A stretch of DNA of 64,000 nucleotides. Origin: Diplonema papillatum (Eukaryota; Euglenozoa; Diplonemea; Diplonemida; Diplonemidae). The notes beneath the pieces were generated by a model, which had not been told where the DNA came from, searched no databases, and worked only from the letters and a program-made list of their open reading frames with translations. How positions within the stretch are numbered: the stretch's first letter is position 1; each line of letters opens with the position of its first letter. Where the stretch lies: positions 248,001 through 312,000 of the forward strand of contig JAPJBO010000061.1 in NCBI GenBank assembly GCA_030068145.1, in the 5' to 3' direction. Shown one piece after another: positions 37,842-48,799 of the stretch. A program made the translations under genes and the position numbers.

Positions 37842-39088
37842 CTACTGTATCGGGCTAGACTTTAATTCATGCTTGAGCCAGGATGCCCACTCCGCAGCCT
37901 TTCCGCTGGGCTCTTGGTAGCTGATCCGCTCGCATACACTTTTCATTACAGTGGCGTTGCGCGCTGCGAAGTCGTCCATGATTTGCCAGTACGTCACGTT
38001 GCATTGTCCATAAATTCTCGCCAGGTCTGCTTCGGGTCCATAACTCCGCACGTGAAGCTCGTCGTTGGCCGTGAGCACGTGCTTAGCACTTCCTCGTTCA
38101 ACGCATCCTACGACGGCGCACGCCTCGCTCGTTCTAAACGGCATGATCGTCCTTCGGACCAGGGCCTGGAGCAAGTCCGTCGCGCCGTGTAGCTTCCGCA
38201 GTGCCCGGAGGGTTTGCGTGCTGAGGCACCGTGGCGGCACTTCATTCGTCAGTCGGTCGCGGACCGCCATGTCACGGCTGCAGTTGCGGCTCCTCCGCAG
38301 GAAACGGCCACTCTCTTCCAGCTGCACCAGGTCATTCGCCTCGTCGTTGTCGTCGGGCTGCTGCCGTCGGCGTCGACACAGCCTTGTGACTTTGGCTACG
38401 CTGTAGCACCACTCGATGTCGAATGAGCGGATACTTTGGTGCGCATTGGTCGCTGCTTCGTCGGCCGCGTTGATATCCGCGTTGTCGCGGTGGCCCCTTG
38501 CCCACTGGACCACCGGGATGTTGCGCAGAACCGCGGCGACGGGGTCTCCTTTCCGGGGGTTCCGCGTGCGGGCTATCGCACTCTGACTGTCACTGCGCAG
38601 AGTGACTGTGGCCTGGGGCTGCACTGCGTCTAGGGCTGTGGCGAGCACCATCAACGCGCACAGTTCTGCGTCTGTGCTGGAGCTGATCCTACCTTGGATT
38701 TTTGCCCCGTAGGCCGTCCCGTTGACGTAGACGCCTACGGACCCCCTGCCTTCTCGTTCGTGGTAGCTGCCGTCGGTAGCCACCTTAATCTCCCCGCCTT
38801 CGGCTTCGGCTTTCCGGAGGGCCTTTTCCGTTCACGTAACAATGTACGGTTTTCGGCCTCTTCGTGGTGGCCCTAGCTCGAAACCGGTCGCCGGTATGCG
38901 TCCTTCCGTGGCGTGGGGGTGAGCAGCCATGTACGCCCTTGCCCTCTGCTGTTCCGTGAAATCCTTCACAGGTGTCATCCCGTAACCGAAGGTGCATGCT
39001 GGGTAGTTTGCGATGCCCTTACTGCCGCGGTGCTTCGGGATCAGCTTGTTGTATGCTGCGAGGAGTTTTGGGTGGGAGGGGTCAAAGC
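37842..39088 (-). pseudogene. RNase H-domain retroelement ORF with in-frame TGA
   Basis: The 3' part (38783 down to 37842) encodes a ribonuclease H fold: ATDGSY, TDAELCALMVLATAL, LRSDSQSAIA and VQWARGH..AADEAA supply the four acidic catalytic residues (D4, E40, D65, D108 counted from 38783). A basic, Cys-containing C-terminal region of about 190 residues follows. The same frame is open upstream from 39088 (FDPSHPKLLAAYNKLIPKHR, GYGMTPVKDFTEQQRARAYM) but is cut by one TGA at 38832-38834. RNase H domains of this type often end non-LTR retrotransposon polyproteins, but no reverse transcriptase is visible. The 5' side is cut off by the poly-A tail of a family A copy. It is probably a truncated, dead element, or a captured RNase H gene. 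Confidence 0.7.
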
Positions 39089-39099
39089 ACTTTTTTTTT

Positions 39100-39330
39100 T
39101 TTGTATAAGCACCTGCTTTGTACTACGTTTGTAGGAAATACTTGAGGAGGCTGCCAGCTGCAAAAGATCAAAGGAGGTAAATGTGCTGTAGCCCACACGA
39201 GACACAGGTGAACCTGGGTTTAGTGGCGGGCGTAAGCGTTCAACAAAGATGACCCACCTTGTAGTTGTATTGTTTCTCCCCCTCTAGCCTCCTTCGAAGT
39301 AAGCACAAGGCAGCCCCTCGAGTATTTCTT
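39100..39330 (-). mobile_element. SINE-like family A copy
   Basis: Inverse orientation, T-run at 39091-39103. Contains CGGGCGTAAGCGTTCAACAA. Its A-tail joins the RNase H frame. Confidence 0.8.
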
Positions 39331-39689
39331 TTTCTTTTCTCGGTTTCATGCAATGCGTGTGGCTGAAAATTGAACTGGAGCAGGGAATTTCTATCGCCGC
39401 AGGCACCAAACTTTCTGAAATGGTAGTCAGGTGTGACGGTCAAGATATAAGGTGCCATTGGGGAAGTACGGAAGCCCTGAGCAAAGTGCTAGACTGTAAG
39501 CAGATGAATGGATGACACCTGCATAATAATCTGGCGCGCCAAGCGCGGAAGCGTTTGCTTTGGCTGTCACTCGACCTCCCCCCTGCCCTTCAGACACGCA
39601 GACACACATTACACAGTGAGCCCCGATCAGCTTGTTTTCCCATCTATACTTTCTCTTTTGTATCTGTAACGGCAAACTACCTACCCCCC

Positions 39690-39902
39690 CCCCCTCGTGA
39701 TAGTGTCACCTCCGTTTAGCCGTTGTCAGTGTCGCCTTTTTGCCTGAAAACGCGAGTCGACACTAACACGGGAAGACGGTTCTCAATAGGGTTCCCTGTA
39801 TTTGCATGAAGAATGTCTCATCCTCACCAACGGCTTCCCGTGTTAGTGTCGCCTTTTAGGAAAAGGTGCCTTTAGGTAGGCGACACTATCACGGGGGGGG
39901 GT
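39690..39902. mobile_element. MITE-2 copy 2, complete
   Basis: It begins GTGATAGTGTCACCT and ends AGGCGACACTATCAC, a 15 bp terminal inverted repeat with one mismatch. Inner pairs of GTGTCGCC/GGCGACAC-type also exist. A run of nine C precedes it (with CT) and nine G follow, so even the flanks are inverted. Confidence 0.85.
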
Positions 39903-40439
39903 GATAAAAGAGTCGGTGTTTTAACCTCTCCGGCTGACCTTAGAAGTGGGCGAGAGGGAGGGGAAGGAAAAGACTTATACAGGGATGGGCAGGGGGAGAG
40001 ACTTGTTTTCTGGTGCGTCCACTGTTGATCCACCTACGCAGGCCGATCCTTCGGTTGGTGGAGTGAGTTGGCAGGCTGACAGGTGAAGGCTTGGTTGGCC
40101 TACCTTGGAACAAGCCTACGGCTGCTGGCAGGATCTACTACCCGTCACTCAAACAAAACTGGATCGGGTTTTATTTCCCTTCACTGGGATGGCTGCCGTG
40201 ACTCGAGGCAGCACTGACTTGTCTTCTTTTTACGGTGGCAATCTGCGAAGTAAACTCCGCAGAGCACGGTGGGACATGGGGTTGCCAATGGTTGAAGTAC
40301 CAAAATCGCGCTTATGGGGGAAGGGGATCGACGTTTCTTTTTGAAAAGGAGGGCGCAAGGGCTTTTGTTTTGCTTTTTGTAGGCTGGTTTCTCCCCCCTC
40401 CCTGGCCGCCGAAATAAGCGCCGGACGGCCCTCGGAGTA

Positions 40440-40700
40440 CTTTTTTACATGAGCGCCAGCTTGGAAGGAAATAATACGACGAAGCTGCCAGAAAATAAGA
40501 GCTCGTCACTCGCACAACCGCGGCTGATACAAAACTAACGATGATGATGACGGGAAGAGAGAGTTGTTTTCGTTGAACGCAGTGCCTGATCGTTTTTTAC
40601 GTAAAGCTGGATTCAGGACGCAAGTGAAAACGCCACGGTTTGCGGCGACGAGCTTCTCATTTCCTCCAACATTTCACATGGATTTTGACAAAGATCTTTG
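40440..40700. repeat. Family B tail (minus) then family N copy
   Basis: 40440-40497 is the inverse B tail (TACATGAGCGCCAGCTTGG). From 40497 GAGCTCGTCACTCGCACAAC, GATACAAAACTAACGATGAT and GTAAAGCTGGATTCAGGACG match 48800-49010. Confidence 0.65.
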
Positions 40701-41281
40701 CATTTTTCCACATGTTTTTCAAAATTAACTACTTCTTTTATACATCTTTGTGTAAAAAAGAAAAAAGAAAGATCTTGAAATTTTGTAAAAAATAGTGACT
40801 GTGCGTTGTCCTTGTGAGTGGGGGTGTGTGGTCCTTTTTTTTGAGGTGAATTGCGCCTGTCGTTGCCTCTCCCTGAGGTTGCAGCCTAAGGAAACCAGCT
40901 GTGAGACAAAACTCGGCGCCAGTCTCGTCGGATTGCACCAGAAAAGAACTTCACGGGTTACAAAGCACCCGCCCAACGAGGCACGCGCCTAAGAACGTGC
41001 ACGGCCACCGTCAAGATTCATCGGGCCTGCACGAGCCTCAGGCTCGTGATCGGGCTCCGGGTCGCGACGAAATCTGTTGTTGCCACGGAGCCAGCGGATT
41101 TCGAATCAGTGCGTCGGAATCAGTGGAATCGGACATTCCGAGACGAGGATATGCTAATAGCTCTGTCGAGCCAACCCCACTTTTTAGGGGGTCGGGGGCG
41201 AAGCCCGGGGACACTTTTTTAGCCTACCGTCGTACGCGTTTTTCTAGTAGTCCATTTCCCCCGCTCCGGGTTTTTCTCGAT

Positions 41282-41410
41282 CCGTGACTCGGCACCGGGT
41301 ATTTGCCGCACAATTCAGGCCTGAAGGCCCGGGTTCGAACCCGGCCGAGGACACCCGGGCGAGGCACTTTTCCGGTCGAAAATGATTTTCGGGGGTTGTT
41401 GGTTTTCGGG
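41282..41410 (+). repeat. tRNA-like module with SINE-type body
   Basis: Has a B-box (GGTTCGAACCC) at 41331, a stem-like D region (GGCACCGGGTATTTGCC), a palindromic anticodon-like arm (TTCAGGCCTGAA) and outer arms GTGACTCGG / CCGAGGACAC. The body GGGCGAGGCACTTTTCCGGT follows. No convincing mature tRNA fold, so SINE head or tRNA relic. Confidence 0.5.
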
Positions 41411-41630
41411 GTCTATCATGCCCGAAATTTGCGTTTTTTGCAGAGTTTCTCAATAACTCGCGGTATTTGGGTCCCTTTGGGTAACGTGAGTCAGTCTACC
41501 AGAACTGAGCATCGCCCGAACTTTGCTTCACCAGAAGTTAGCTTCGCCCGAACTTTGCTTTTGCATCACCACAACTTAGCAACTTGGTTTCGCCCGAACT
41601 TTGCTGCTTTCCGAACTTTACAAACCCCGT
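41405..41630 (+). repeat. Family K repeat copy
   Basis: TTTGCGTTTTTTGCAGAGTT, CTCAATAACTCGC and GGGTCCCTTTGGGTAA, then CGAACTTTGC-type decamers. It is enclosed between the two inverted tRNA-like modules. Confidence 0.6.
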
Positions 41631-41639
41631 AAATCATTG

Positions 41640-41745
41640 TCGACCGGAAAAGTGCCTCGCCCGGGTTCGAACCCGGGACCTCCAGCCGTGAAGGCTTGCG
41701 CTGTTCACTCTGCCATCACGGTGTCATTTCCAGGGGGAAAACTTC
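41640..41745 (-). repeat. tRNA-like module, inverse copy
   Basis: On the minus strand TGGCAGAGTGAACAGCG is a good A-box, CAAGCCTTCACGGCTGG looks like an anticodon arm (loop CTTCACG would give anticodon UCA), and GGTTCGAACCC is the B-box. Acceptor arms do not pair (ACCGTGA against CGAGGCA), so it is not a working tRNA gene as seen. Its downstream body GGGCGAGGCACTTTTCCGGT equals that of the plus copy. Confidence 0.5.
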
Positions 41746-41849
41746 CTGTTATGGAGACCGTTGAAATGACGCTATAAAAAGTGCCCCGGAGTTTCAAGCG
41801 AACTTTCACTCTAAAAAGTGCTGCGCGTAGAGGCAGCAGTTTGGGTTTC

Positions 41850-42020
41850 GGGGTCTAATGTGCCCGACATTTGCGTTTTTTTGCCGAGTTTCTCAATATC
41901 TCGTGGCTTTTGGGTCCCCTTGGGTAATTTGAGTCAGTCTACCAGATTCTGGTCCAGAACTTAGCATCGCCCGAACTTTGCTTCGCCCGAACTTTACGGT
42001 TTCCCGAACTTTAACTGCTG
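41850..42020 (+). repeat. Family K repeat copy
   Basis: CATTTGCGTTTTTTTGCCGA, CTCAATATCTCGTGGCTTTT, TGAGTCAGTCTACCAG and CGAACTT decamers. Confidence 0.6.
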
Positions 42021-42489
42021 CCTTTAGTCTCGCCTTACCGGCGCACATGTACTTTTTCTCCTGTGGTGTTTACGCACTTGCATCATTCCATCCGAGCGTT
42101 CCGTCTGTTCATTACTACCCTGAGCAACGCACTGTGCACACAGTCGGTGTCTACGTAACAGCAGATGGGTCGAGCTGCGGGGGCGGCTCACGGGTGAACG
42201 TCGTTGTCCGCAGAAGGGGGTCGTGCCATGTCGGCGGGTGTCCGCCGCTTCTTCTCACCGCGTTTGCGGAGCCCTCACCCAGCTTTGTTGGCCGTGCGAG
42301 CAACCATTAAAGCACAGAAACTGCACTACTACCTTGACGTTTTTTCACAAAATTTCAAGATCTTTTTTTTTCTTCAAGATGTGAAAAAAAATGGGCAAAT
42401 CCAACAACTTCTGAAAAGGAGTTTGTCAATCCATGATTTCATGTTTGGTAACAAAAAAATCGCAGGGAAATACAACGGCTGTAACTACT

Positions 42490-42625
42490 GAACACGTGTG
42501 TTTGAACGGACGTGAGGGAAATCACACACGGTGGTGTAAGAAGTCGGAAGAACAAATCAGATAGTTGCGCTGTATTTTCCCCTCTACCCCTTTATTTTCT
42601 CCCTTCCATTTGGAGCCAAAGCAGC
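42490..42625 (-). mobile_element. SINE-like family B, 5' part
   Basis: Inverse: CACACGGTGGTGTAAG, AGAACAAATCAGATAG, CCAAAGCAGCTACGTCGAGT. The 3' part is missing apart from GAACGGACGTGAGG. Confidence 0.65.
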
Positions 42626-43214
42626 TACGTCGAGTATTTCCTTGGACGCACGGGTGGGGAAGACTGAGCGCACGGCTGCGTTATGGGACAATTTCGAGGC
42701 CGTCCGTGTGGCCGAGCCCTGCCCACCTTTTCTCCAAAGTTAGCTGGCTGCTGTTCGTGACACTTTGTTGCGCCCAGCGTCAAGCCGGCTGGCGAAAGGT
42801 CCCTTGAAACTCCGGGGTTTTGGAGCTTCCGGGCGACTCTTGGCAATTGTATTGTCTCCTTTTAGATCGCAACAAAAAAATTTGAAAGGTGGTGGAGAGT
42901 GTCTGTGAGCACCGTTGCCGTCTGTTTGTGGTTCCATCGTCATTGTACCAATCACCACGATGGTCCGTAGTAGGTGACGGTCTGCATGTTCGGTGTACTG
43001 TGTATGACCGACACTTCTCGCGTGTTCTGTTGGGGTTATTTGTAGCTTCCACGCGAAGAAGTGGCTCTGTGCAGTAGTTTGTAGTTATTTTGTAGTGGGA
43101 AACTTTTTTGCATGCGTAGAGATCTCTTTTACTTGCTTGTGCGCCTGGGAGCCGGTTTCCCAAACGCTTTTTCGACAAGGCTGCGTGTGACAACAGGGTT
43201 CCTCTCGTGAATAC
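42626..43214. other. No supported gene
   Basis: Only a weak family E match (CTTGAAACTCCGGGGTTTTG at 42804). Short frames on both strands are not convincing. Confidence 0.35.
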
Positions 43215-43440
43215 TTAGACGAGAAATACTCGAGGGACTGCCTTGTGCTCATTTCGAAGGAGGCTCGAGGGGGAGAAAACAATACAACTACAAAGTGGGT
43301 CTTTTTTGTTGAACGCTTACGCCCGCCACTAAACCCAGATTGACCTGTGTTTTGTGTGGGCTACAGCACATTTACCTCCTTTGAGCTTTCACAACTGGCA
43401 GTCTCCTCAAGCATTTCCTACAAAGCAGGTGCATTCTCAG
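43215..43440 (+). mobile_element. SINE-like family A copy
   Basis: ACTCGAGGGACTGCCTTGTG to ACAAAGCAGGTGCATTCTC; the A-tail is lost or broken by later insertion at 43433 (a piece ending GGCTTATACAAAAAG resumes at 43632). Confidence 0.75.
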
Positions 43441-44149
43441 TCGGTGGGAGACACTTGTTACAGGTGAGAGACATTTGCCTTGAGAGTGTCTCCTGGCATA
43501 TGGAAAGGTCCTGGCAGTTAAACGGTGGTGTGCTCAGGAGCAAGGGTATCAGGGTGGGCGCGTTGTTGCCAGGCGACTCTCGCGCGCTGCTCTCTCGTGT
43601 CTCCCGTCGTTTCAGAGTGTCTCCCGAGGCAGGCTTATACAAAAAGAATACAGTCTCGAACTCCCGTTACGAAGTTGGGTGGGTGGTCGTTGTTATTGGT
43701 GCTGGTTTTGAGGGATAAGGAAACATTAGAAATATTTTTGCGGTGGTCTCTGCTGGCCCGGTAGTTTGTGCTACCGCCAACTTCTTTTACACTCGTTCTC
43801 TTCTCTTCTCACTACTGTACGTACTCTTTCACCTCTCACTTTGGCTGGCCAAAAAAAGACTCCTGTGACCGACACCACGAACACACGAAGTTGGGTGGGG
43901 TGGTGCGGAGTTCTTTGCAAGGAACCGTGGTAGAAAAAAGATACCCAGGAGTAAAAATTGGCGGGGCACATCCGAGGACAGTTTCAAATTAAAAAAAAAA
44001 AAAAAGAATGAACGCATTCTAGGGAAGCAAATACACTTTCGTGTGATATACCCATCGACCAACCGGGTTGACGTGCAGTCTGCTGTCTTGCGAATTACTG
44101 GGTTCCCGTCTGTTGTCGTTCTCTGCTATTTTCCCCAAATGGACTAAGT

Positions 44150-44410
44150 GGTCGATTGGGTTGGTTCTCTATCGGCGGAAGATGTTTGGTCTAGCTTCCT
44201 GTAGTGGACTACCGTGGCTGTAACGGGTAACGGGGAATTAGGGTTCGATTCCGGAGAGGGAGCCTGAGAAACGGCTACCACATCTAAGGATGGCAGCAGG
44301 TACGCAAATTGCCCAATAGCAACACTGCTGAGGCAGCGAAGAGAAATAGCCTCGACACGTACATAGTACGTTAGAAGCAATGGATGATATCGAAACCTGT
44401 CAATGAACAC
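44150..44410 (+). rRNA. SSU (18S) rRNA gene fragment, euglenozoan type
   Basis: Core 44221-44320 reads GGGTAACGGGGAATTAGGG, TTCGATTCCGGAGAGGGAGC, CTGAGAAACGGCTACCACAT and GGCAGCAGGTACGCAAATTG, diagnostic of eukaryotic SSU rRNA. It continues with CTGAGGCAGCGAAGAGAAAT, which replaces the usual eukaryotic GGGGAGGTAGTGAC block and matches what I remember of kinetoplastid/diplonemid SSU. The upstream GTAGTGGACTACCGTGGC hairpin is also SSU. The rest of the gene is absent, so it is a relic. Confidence 0.9.
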
Positions 44411-44534
44411 CTCCCTCGCCGCAAGACTCGACACTTTAGACTGTTTCGTCGTGCGGTTGGGTTTTTGTGTTGCGGTTGTTTCCGGAAGTCTTTGCAGTAT
44501 GCAGTGGTTCGCTCCCTCTTTGTCGATAGGGATC

Positions 44535-44890
44535 CCCATGTGAAGCACGGACATGTAAACTGTGACAGTGACATGATCTTCAGGAATCGTGTTGGTTCGC
44601 TCATTGCACAGACTTACATTTTTGGAACACGTTGCAATGTCTTGAGAAGAACCTTTCCGGAGTTGGGGCTTGCACTGACAAACGAAGCAACGGACGATCA
44701 GCATCAACTGACCAAAGGTGATGAAAATGATAAGGCAAAAGTATCTTGTTCTTCGCGTGTACAGGGTATAACCCTCTCTGGCGGGGTTTCCTGTATTAGC
44801 ACTTTTTCGTTGGCTTCGTTTTCTCTTTCATGCGCAACCATTGTTCCGGAAATGTTCCCGTCAGTACAGATGTACTATCAAGAAACAAAA
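44535..44890 (+). mobile_element. Families D and H, joined copies
   Basis: Family D (CATGTGAAGCACGGACATGT to AATGTCTTGAGAAG) at 44535-44650. Family H follows at once (TCCGGAGTTGGGGCTTGC, GCATCAACTGACCAAAGG, GTTGGCTTCGTTTTCTCTTT, ATTGTTCCGGAAATGTTCCC) and ends TACTATCAAGAAACAAAAAA. Confidence 0.7.
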
Positions 44891-45439
44891 AAAGAGAAAC
44901 AAACGTCCATCAGGGGCCACTTACATAGGATACGGAGAAGGTAAGGGGTGCGGGTAAGGTCGCAAAAGGGGCGGTTGTGATTGATCGGCTCGTGTGCAAA
45001 ATACTCGAAGGCGTCGCCGGTGCTCATTCTGACGGGAGAAAACAGTGCGGGCACAGAATGCGTCCAGGAGGACGGAAGGATCGCTACTTCTCCTGTTGGT
45101 AATAAGACGGTCAACCACGCATGAAATGAAATCAAAGACTGGCAAATGAAAGAGACTGGTATGCAATTTTTTTTTAAGGCAAGGACGCTGATCACTAGAG
45201 CGAGTCACTGACACTTCAAAGGCAAGAACGCTAATCACTAGAGTAGGTCAAAACCATTCTGAAACGGACATGCACTTCGCTGTAGTGACATTCACGTTCC
45301 ACGGAAAGAACCGTTCGCGATTCAAGAAGAGGGATGCCGAATAGAATGAGTATGAATGACATGCCACATGCTCGAAAGACATGAGGGAATGCAAAATGAA
45401 TCGGACATGTGTCAATGAAAATGCAAAAGTCAAGACCGT

Positions 45440-45850
45440 TCCTCCTCCATGGGCTCGTTCCAGATGCGACCGTCTGTAGGAAGTCGGAACGCGGAATAGC
45501 TGGCCGCTGGGCACAAGGGGCGAAACATGCCACGGAAGCCGACGAAGCCCAGCCATCCGGTAGCCAAAGCCGGCACGCCGATCAACTACAGGATGTGGGC
45601 AGAGCTATCGAGAAGCCGTAGAAGACAAGCTTGGACCCGGAAAGGCTGTGCCACGTCCGGCCGGCCTACAGGGGCCTGGGCGAAGGGATGCGACACGGCA
45701 TCCTTGACCTCTGCAACACCTACAACACGAGTGTCCCCTCCCACGGGGAGAAGAAAAGCGCACGTGACAAGACCATTCCCTGCCCATCGGGCTACCGGCC
45801 CCTCAGGGATCCTGTGTTTCGCGGGGGCTCACCAAACGCGTCTTCCCCTT
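45440..45850 (+). pseudogene. Coding-like stretch with in-frame TAG
   Basis: The frame ending QDVGRAIEKP meets TAG at 45619-45621 and continues in the same frame KTSLDPERLCHVRPAYRGLG, EGMRHGILDLCNTYNTSVPS. It is plus-strand, unlike the genes. No family recognised; it may be a dead element ORF. Confidence 0.3.
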
Positions 45851-46484
45851 TTTTTTGAGCTCTGCAACAACTGGCGGCCACCTCGAGTATTTTCCTCCAA
45901 AAAGCAAGGTACTTTTTTTTTTTTTCACAAATATGACAATGCGGGGGGACACTAGCACTACACGACGGGGGATGGGGGGGGGATTTTTGCGGGCCTGCGG
46001 AATAGGGTCCAATGGCGTAAACAGGCGGTACGTGTTGAGGCATCGTCTGTGCGAGAGTGCCTGTTTTCATGAAACAGAATACGGGTTTGTGTTGATTGGA
46101 TGGAGACGCAGCAGCCAGGCGCCGTGGCTCGACCCTTTGTTTTCAGGTTCCTTTTTTTTTTTTCGGGTGTGTCTGGCAGACTCTGCTGTGCAGAAGGAAA
46201 AAAGAAAACACGGCCATTACCCCCCTCCCTGACCGGAAACCAGCTACATAGGCCTCAGCGGAGGAGGAGCCTTGTGTCCAGTGCGGGCACCCAAAAAGGC
46301 TTTCCCCGGGGGGCATCTTATTTTCGCCACTGGAGGGGAAGGTGGGTACGATCTTGACTGACGACTGGTGGTTTCAGACGGACGCACAATGCTGTGAAGA
46401 CCCCGGTGTAGAGCCTTCAGTGAGGCAGACGTATTTCCAGACTGCTTTCCTATCTTCTACAATGAAAAACTCACTGTTCGTCGG

Positions 46485-46975
46485 AACCCTTCCGGAGTTG
46501 GGATCGGGCTTGCGCTGATGAAACGAAGCAACGGACGATCGGAAATACTTGAGGAGGCTGCCAGCTGCAAAAGATCAAAGGAAGTAAATGTGCTGTAGCC
46601 CACACGAAACACAGGTGAACCTGGGTTTAGTGGCGGGCGTAAGCGTTCAACAAAAAAGACCCACTTTGTAGTTGTATTGTTTCTCCCCCTCTAGCCTCTC
46701 TTCGAAGTAAGCACAAGGCAGCCCCTCGAGTATTTTGTGTCTAACAAATGCAATTTGTCAAGAACAAAAACAGATCGATGGCAGCGTACTATCCTCACCC
46801 CCGTTAGATGAACAAAACAGGTTTGAAGGAAGTGCGCACAAACAAAGGAAGCGCCAGATCCGTTTTTTAGAGTTCAAGTTTTTGTTGGCTTCGTTTTTTT
46901 CTCTTTCATGCGCAAACCGTTGTCCCGGAAATGCTCCCGTCGGAACGAATGTACTATTAAGAAAAGAATTGCAGC
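46485..46975 (+). mobile_element. Family H copy split by a family A insertion
   Basis: The 5' part of H (CCTTCCGGAGTTGGGATCG, GAAGCAACGGACGATC) stops at 46540, where an inverse family A copy runs to about 46738. The 3' part of H (GTTGGCTTCGTTTTTTTCTC, GTACTATTAAGAAAAG) is at 46878-46975. Confidence 0.65.
46541..46738 (-). mobile_element. SINE-like family A copy nested in family H
   Basis: Inverse A: GGAAATACTTGAGGAGGCTG to GGCAGCCCCTCGAGTATTTT, without a long A-tail. Confidence 0.75.
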
Positions 46976-47639
46976 GCGCGACTCGAGTAGGGGTGGGTGG
47001 AAAGGCAGGTGCGCGTGGGGTGTGCAATTTTCTGTGTAGTCCAGTTTCTGTCAATGTCAATTGTGCCTTTCTTTTTTCCCCCAACGACAGCGAGGTGTCA
47101 AACTAGCCCACCCGAAGGCGGTTGATGCCTTTCAAGGCACCGCTTAGGTTGGTAGCGTTGTTTTCACTACACGGGGAGTCTTCCCTACAAACTGCGAATA
47201 TTATGGGACCCGCCCATAAGTCCAGACCACGGGCGCGAAGGTAAATGCTTTGAGGCGGTACGTGCTTTTGACGGAGGACTTGCTTCCTTTCCTTTCAGCC
47301 TCTGAGGCTGGACATCGCCGTGCACCACTCGGTGGAGCAGGGCTTACGCTCCGTTTTCGGTCTCAGAAAAAATACGTGTGGTCCTCATGTGGGCGCTTAA
47401 GGTCCGACGGGAAAAAAACCTTTCCCCTCACGTGCGACGGCAAAAAAAAAAAAAAATAGCGTCGCTAGGTAGCTACTGGACCTGGCGCCACCTGGCTGTG
47501 CGGCCTTGACCACTAGTGGGCCTAGACTCCCCTGCATGTGGCCAATAAATCAAAATCCACACGTGGTACCTGTGGATCCACACGTGGGGGAACAAAATCC
47601 AAAAAGAATTTAACGTGTGGAAATCCACACGATCCACAC

Positions 47640-47800
47640 GTGGAGCAGAAGCCCTGCGGTGGAGCCTCAGAAGCTGGAGTTAGAGCTGGAGTCAAAAAAA
47701 GCGGGTGCCACACGCACTTTTCGGGTGTGTATTCACACGCGTTTTTGGTGGTACGTATTGGGTGACTCGGACACCCTCTTTAACCAGCTTCTGATCCGAA
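47640..47800. mobile_element. MITE-1 copy
   Basis: GCCTCAGAAGCTGGAGTTAG on the left; CCCTCTTTAACCAGCTTCTG on the right. Nested CACACGC palindromes lie inside. Just before it, ATCCACACGTGG recurs four times (47556-47645). Confidence 0.75.
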
Positions 47801-48799
47801 AAACAGGTCGTTCGAATGAAACATTCACCGACCTCAGCTGTTGAAGATTCTGCGCTAAACTTAAGCATATCACTCAGCGCAGGAAAAGAAAGCAACAGGG
47901 ATGCTCCTCGTCTCGGGCCCCGGCATCTGGCAATTGCGCTGGATAACGACTCCGCCCTGCGCGACCTCGCCGGCAACGCCCACGTGGGTTCGTGTCGGAC
48001 GTGACCGTTGAAAATCTACGGTCCCCAAGAAGACCGAAGAAACAGAAGATGCGGAAGGCAGAAAAAAGGCCGGCGAAGAAGGCGAGCGCGAAGAAGACGA
48101 TCGCGAAGAAGACGAAGGGACCGCCGAGAGGCGCGGGGCAACTAACTAGGAAAGCCGCCATTGCCGCTGCTGCCGCCGCTGCCGGCACGGGGCCTCCCAC
48201 GGACCCGTTTGCCATGACTACCCCCTTGTCATGAATACCTGGTCCAGCAGCGGTTCTCTGTACGAGGCCTTGCATGTTGGGTCACTGCAGGGGTTGCATC
48301 CCCGTGTGACGGCGAGTGAACAGGGCAGAGCCCAAGCCTGGACCGGTGTTCTACGGATATCCGGAATGTGGCGCAAGCTGCTTGGGGACACAACCGGCGT
48401 CGAGGTAAGTCTCCTGGAAGGGGGTATCCACAGAGGGTGAGAGTCCCGTATTTCCTCGACGAGCCATGTTGTTTAACTCCTTACTAGCACGAGTCGCTCA
48501 GTTCGGAGGCTGGACCTCACCGTGGAATGTTCCCCCCCACCCTCTGCCCCCCCCGTGAGACACTTCAGGCCGTCGTTCTGTTCCCGGCAGTACAAATGCG
48601 TACTATTGAAAATAGCAGGTGCTTATACAAAAGAAATAGAACAAGACGACGCGTTTGTTGTTTTAGACTGTCTCTCATGCATGAGGGGGATTCTGTTCAT
48701 TCTCGTTTCGCTCAGGTCGTGAAAATGCGGATCTGGGGGCTAGTCGAGGGTGTGTCGACTTGCGGTGTTTCGTTCAGCTTCGAGGCCAAGTCGCGACCT

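Noticed and set aside
38832-38834. Alternative genetic code (TGA or TAG as sense)
   Set aside because: Cyclophilin and GH3 end in TAA, the 967-codon and coiled-coil proteins in TGA and the Ser/Pro-rich protein in TAG, each at a sensible end, so all three act as stops.
41640-41745. Functional suppressor or selenocysteine tRNA
   Set aside because: A and B boxes and a UCA loop are present but the acceptor stem does not pair and position 37 is C.
47992-48234. Lys/Ala-rich plus-strand ORF (KKASAKKTIAKKTKG)
   Set aside because: No ATG at the start, a stop just upstream, short, and low-complexity; histone-tail-like look is not enough.
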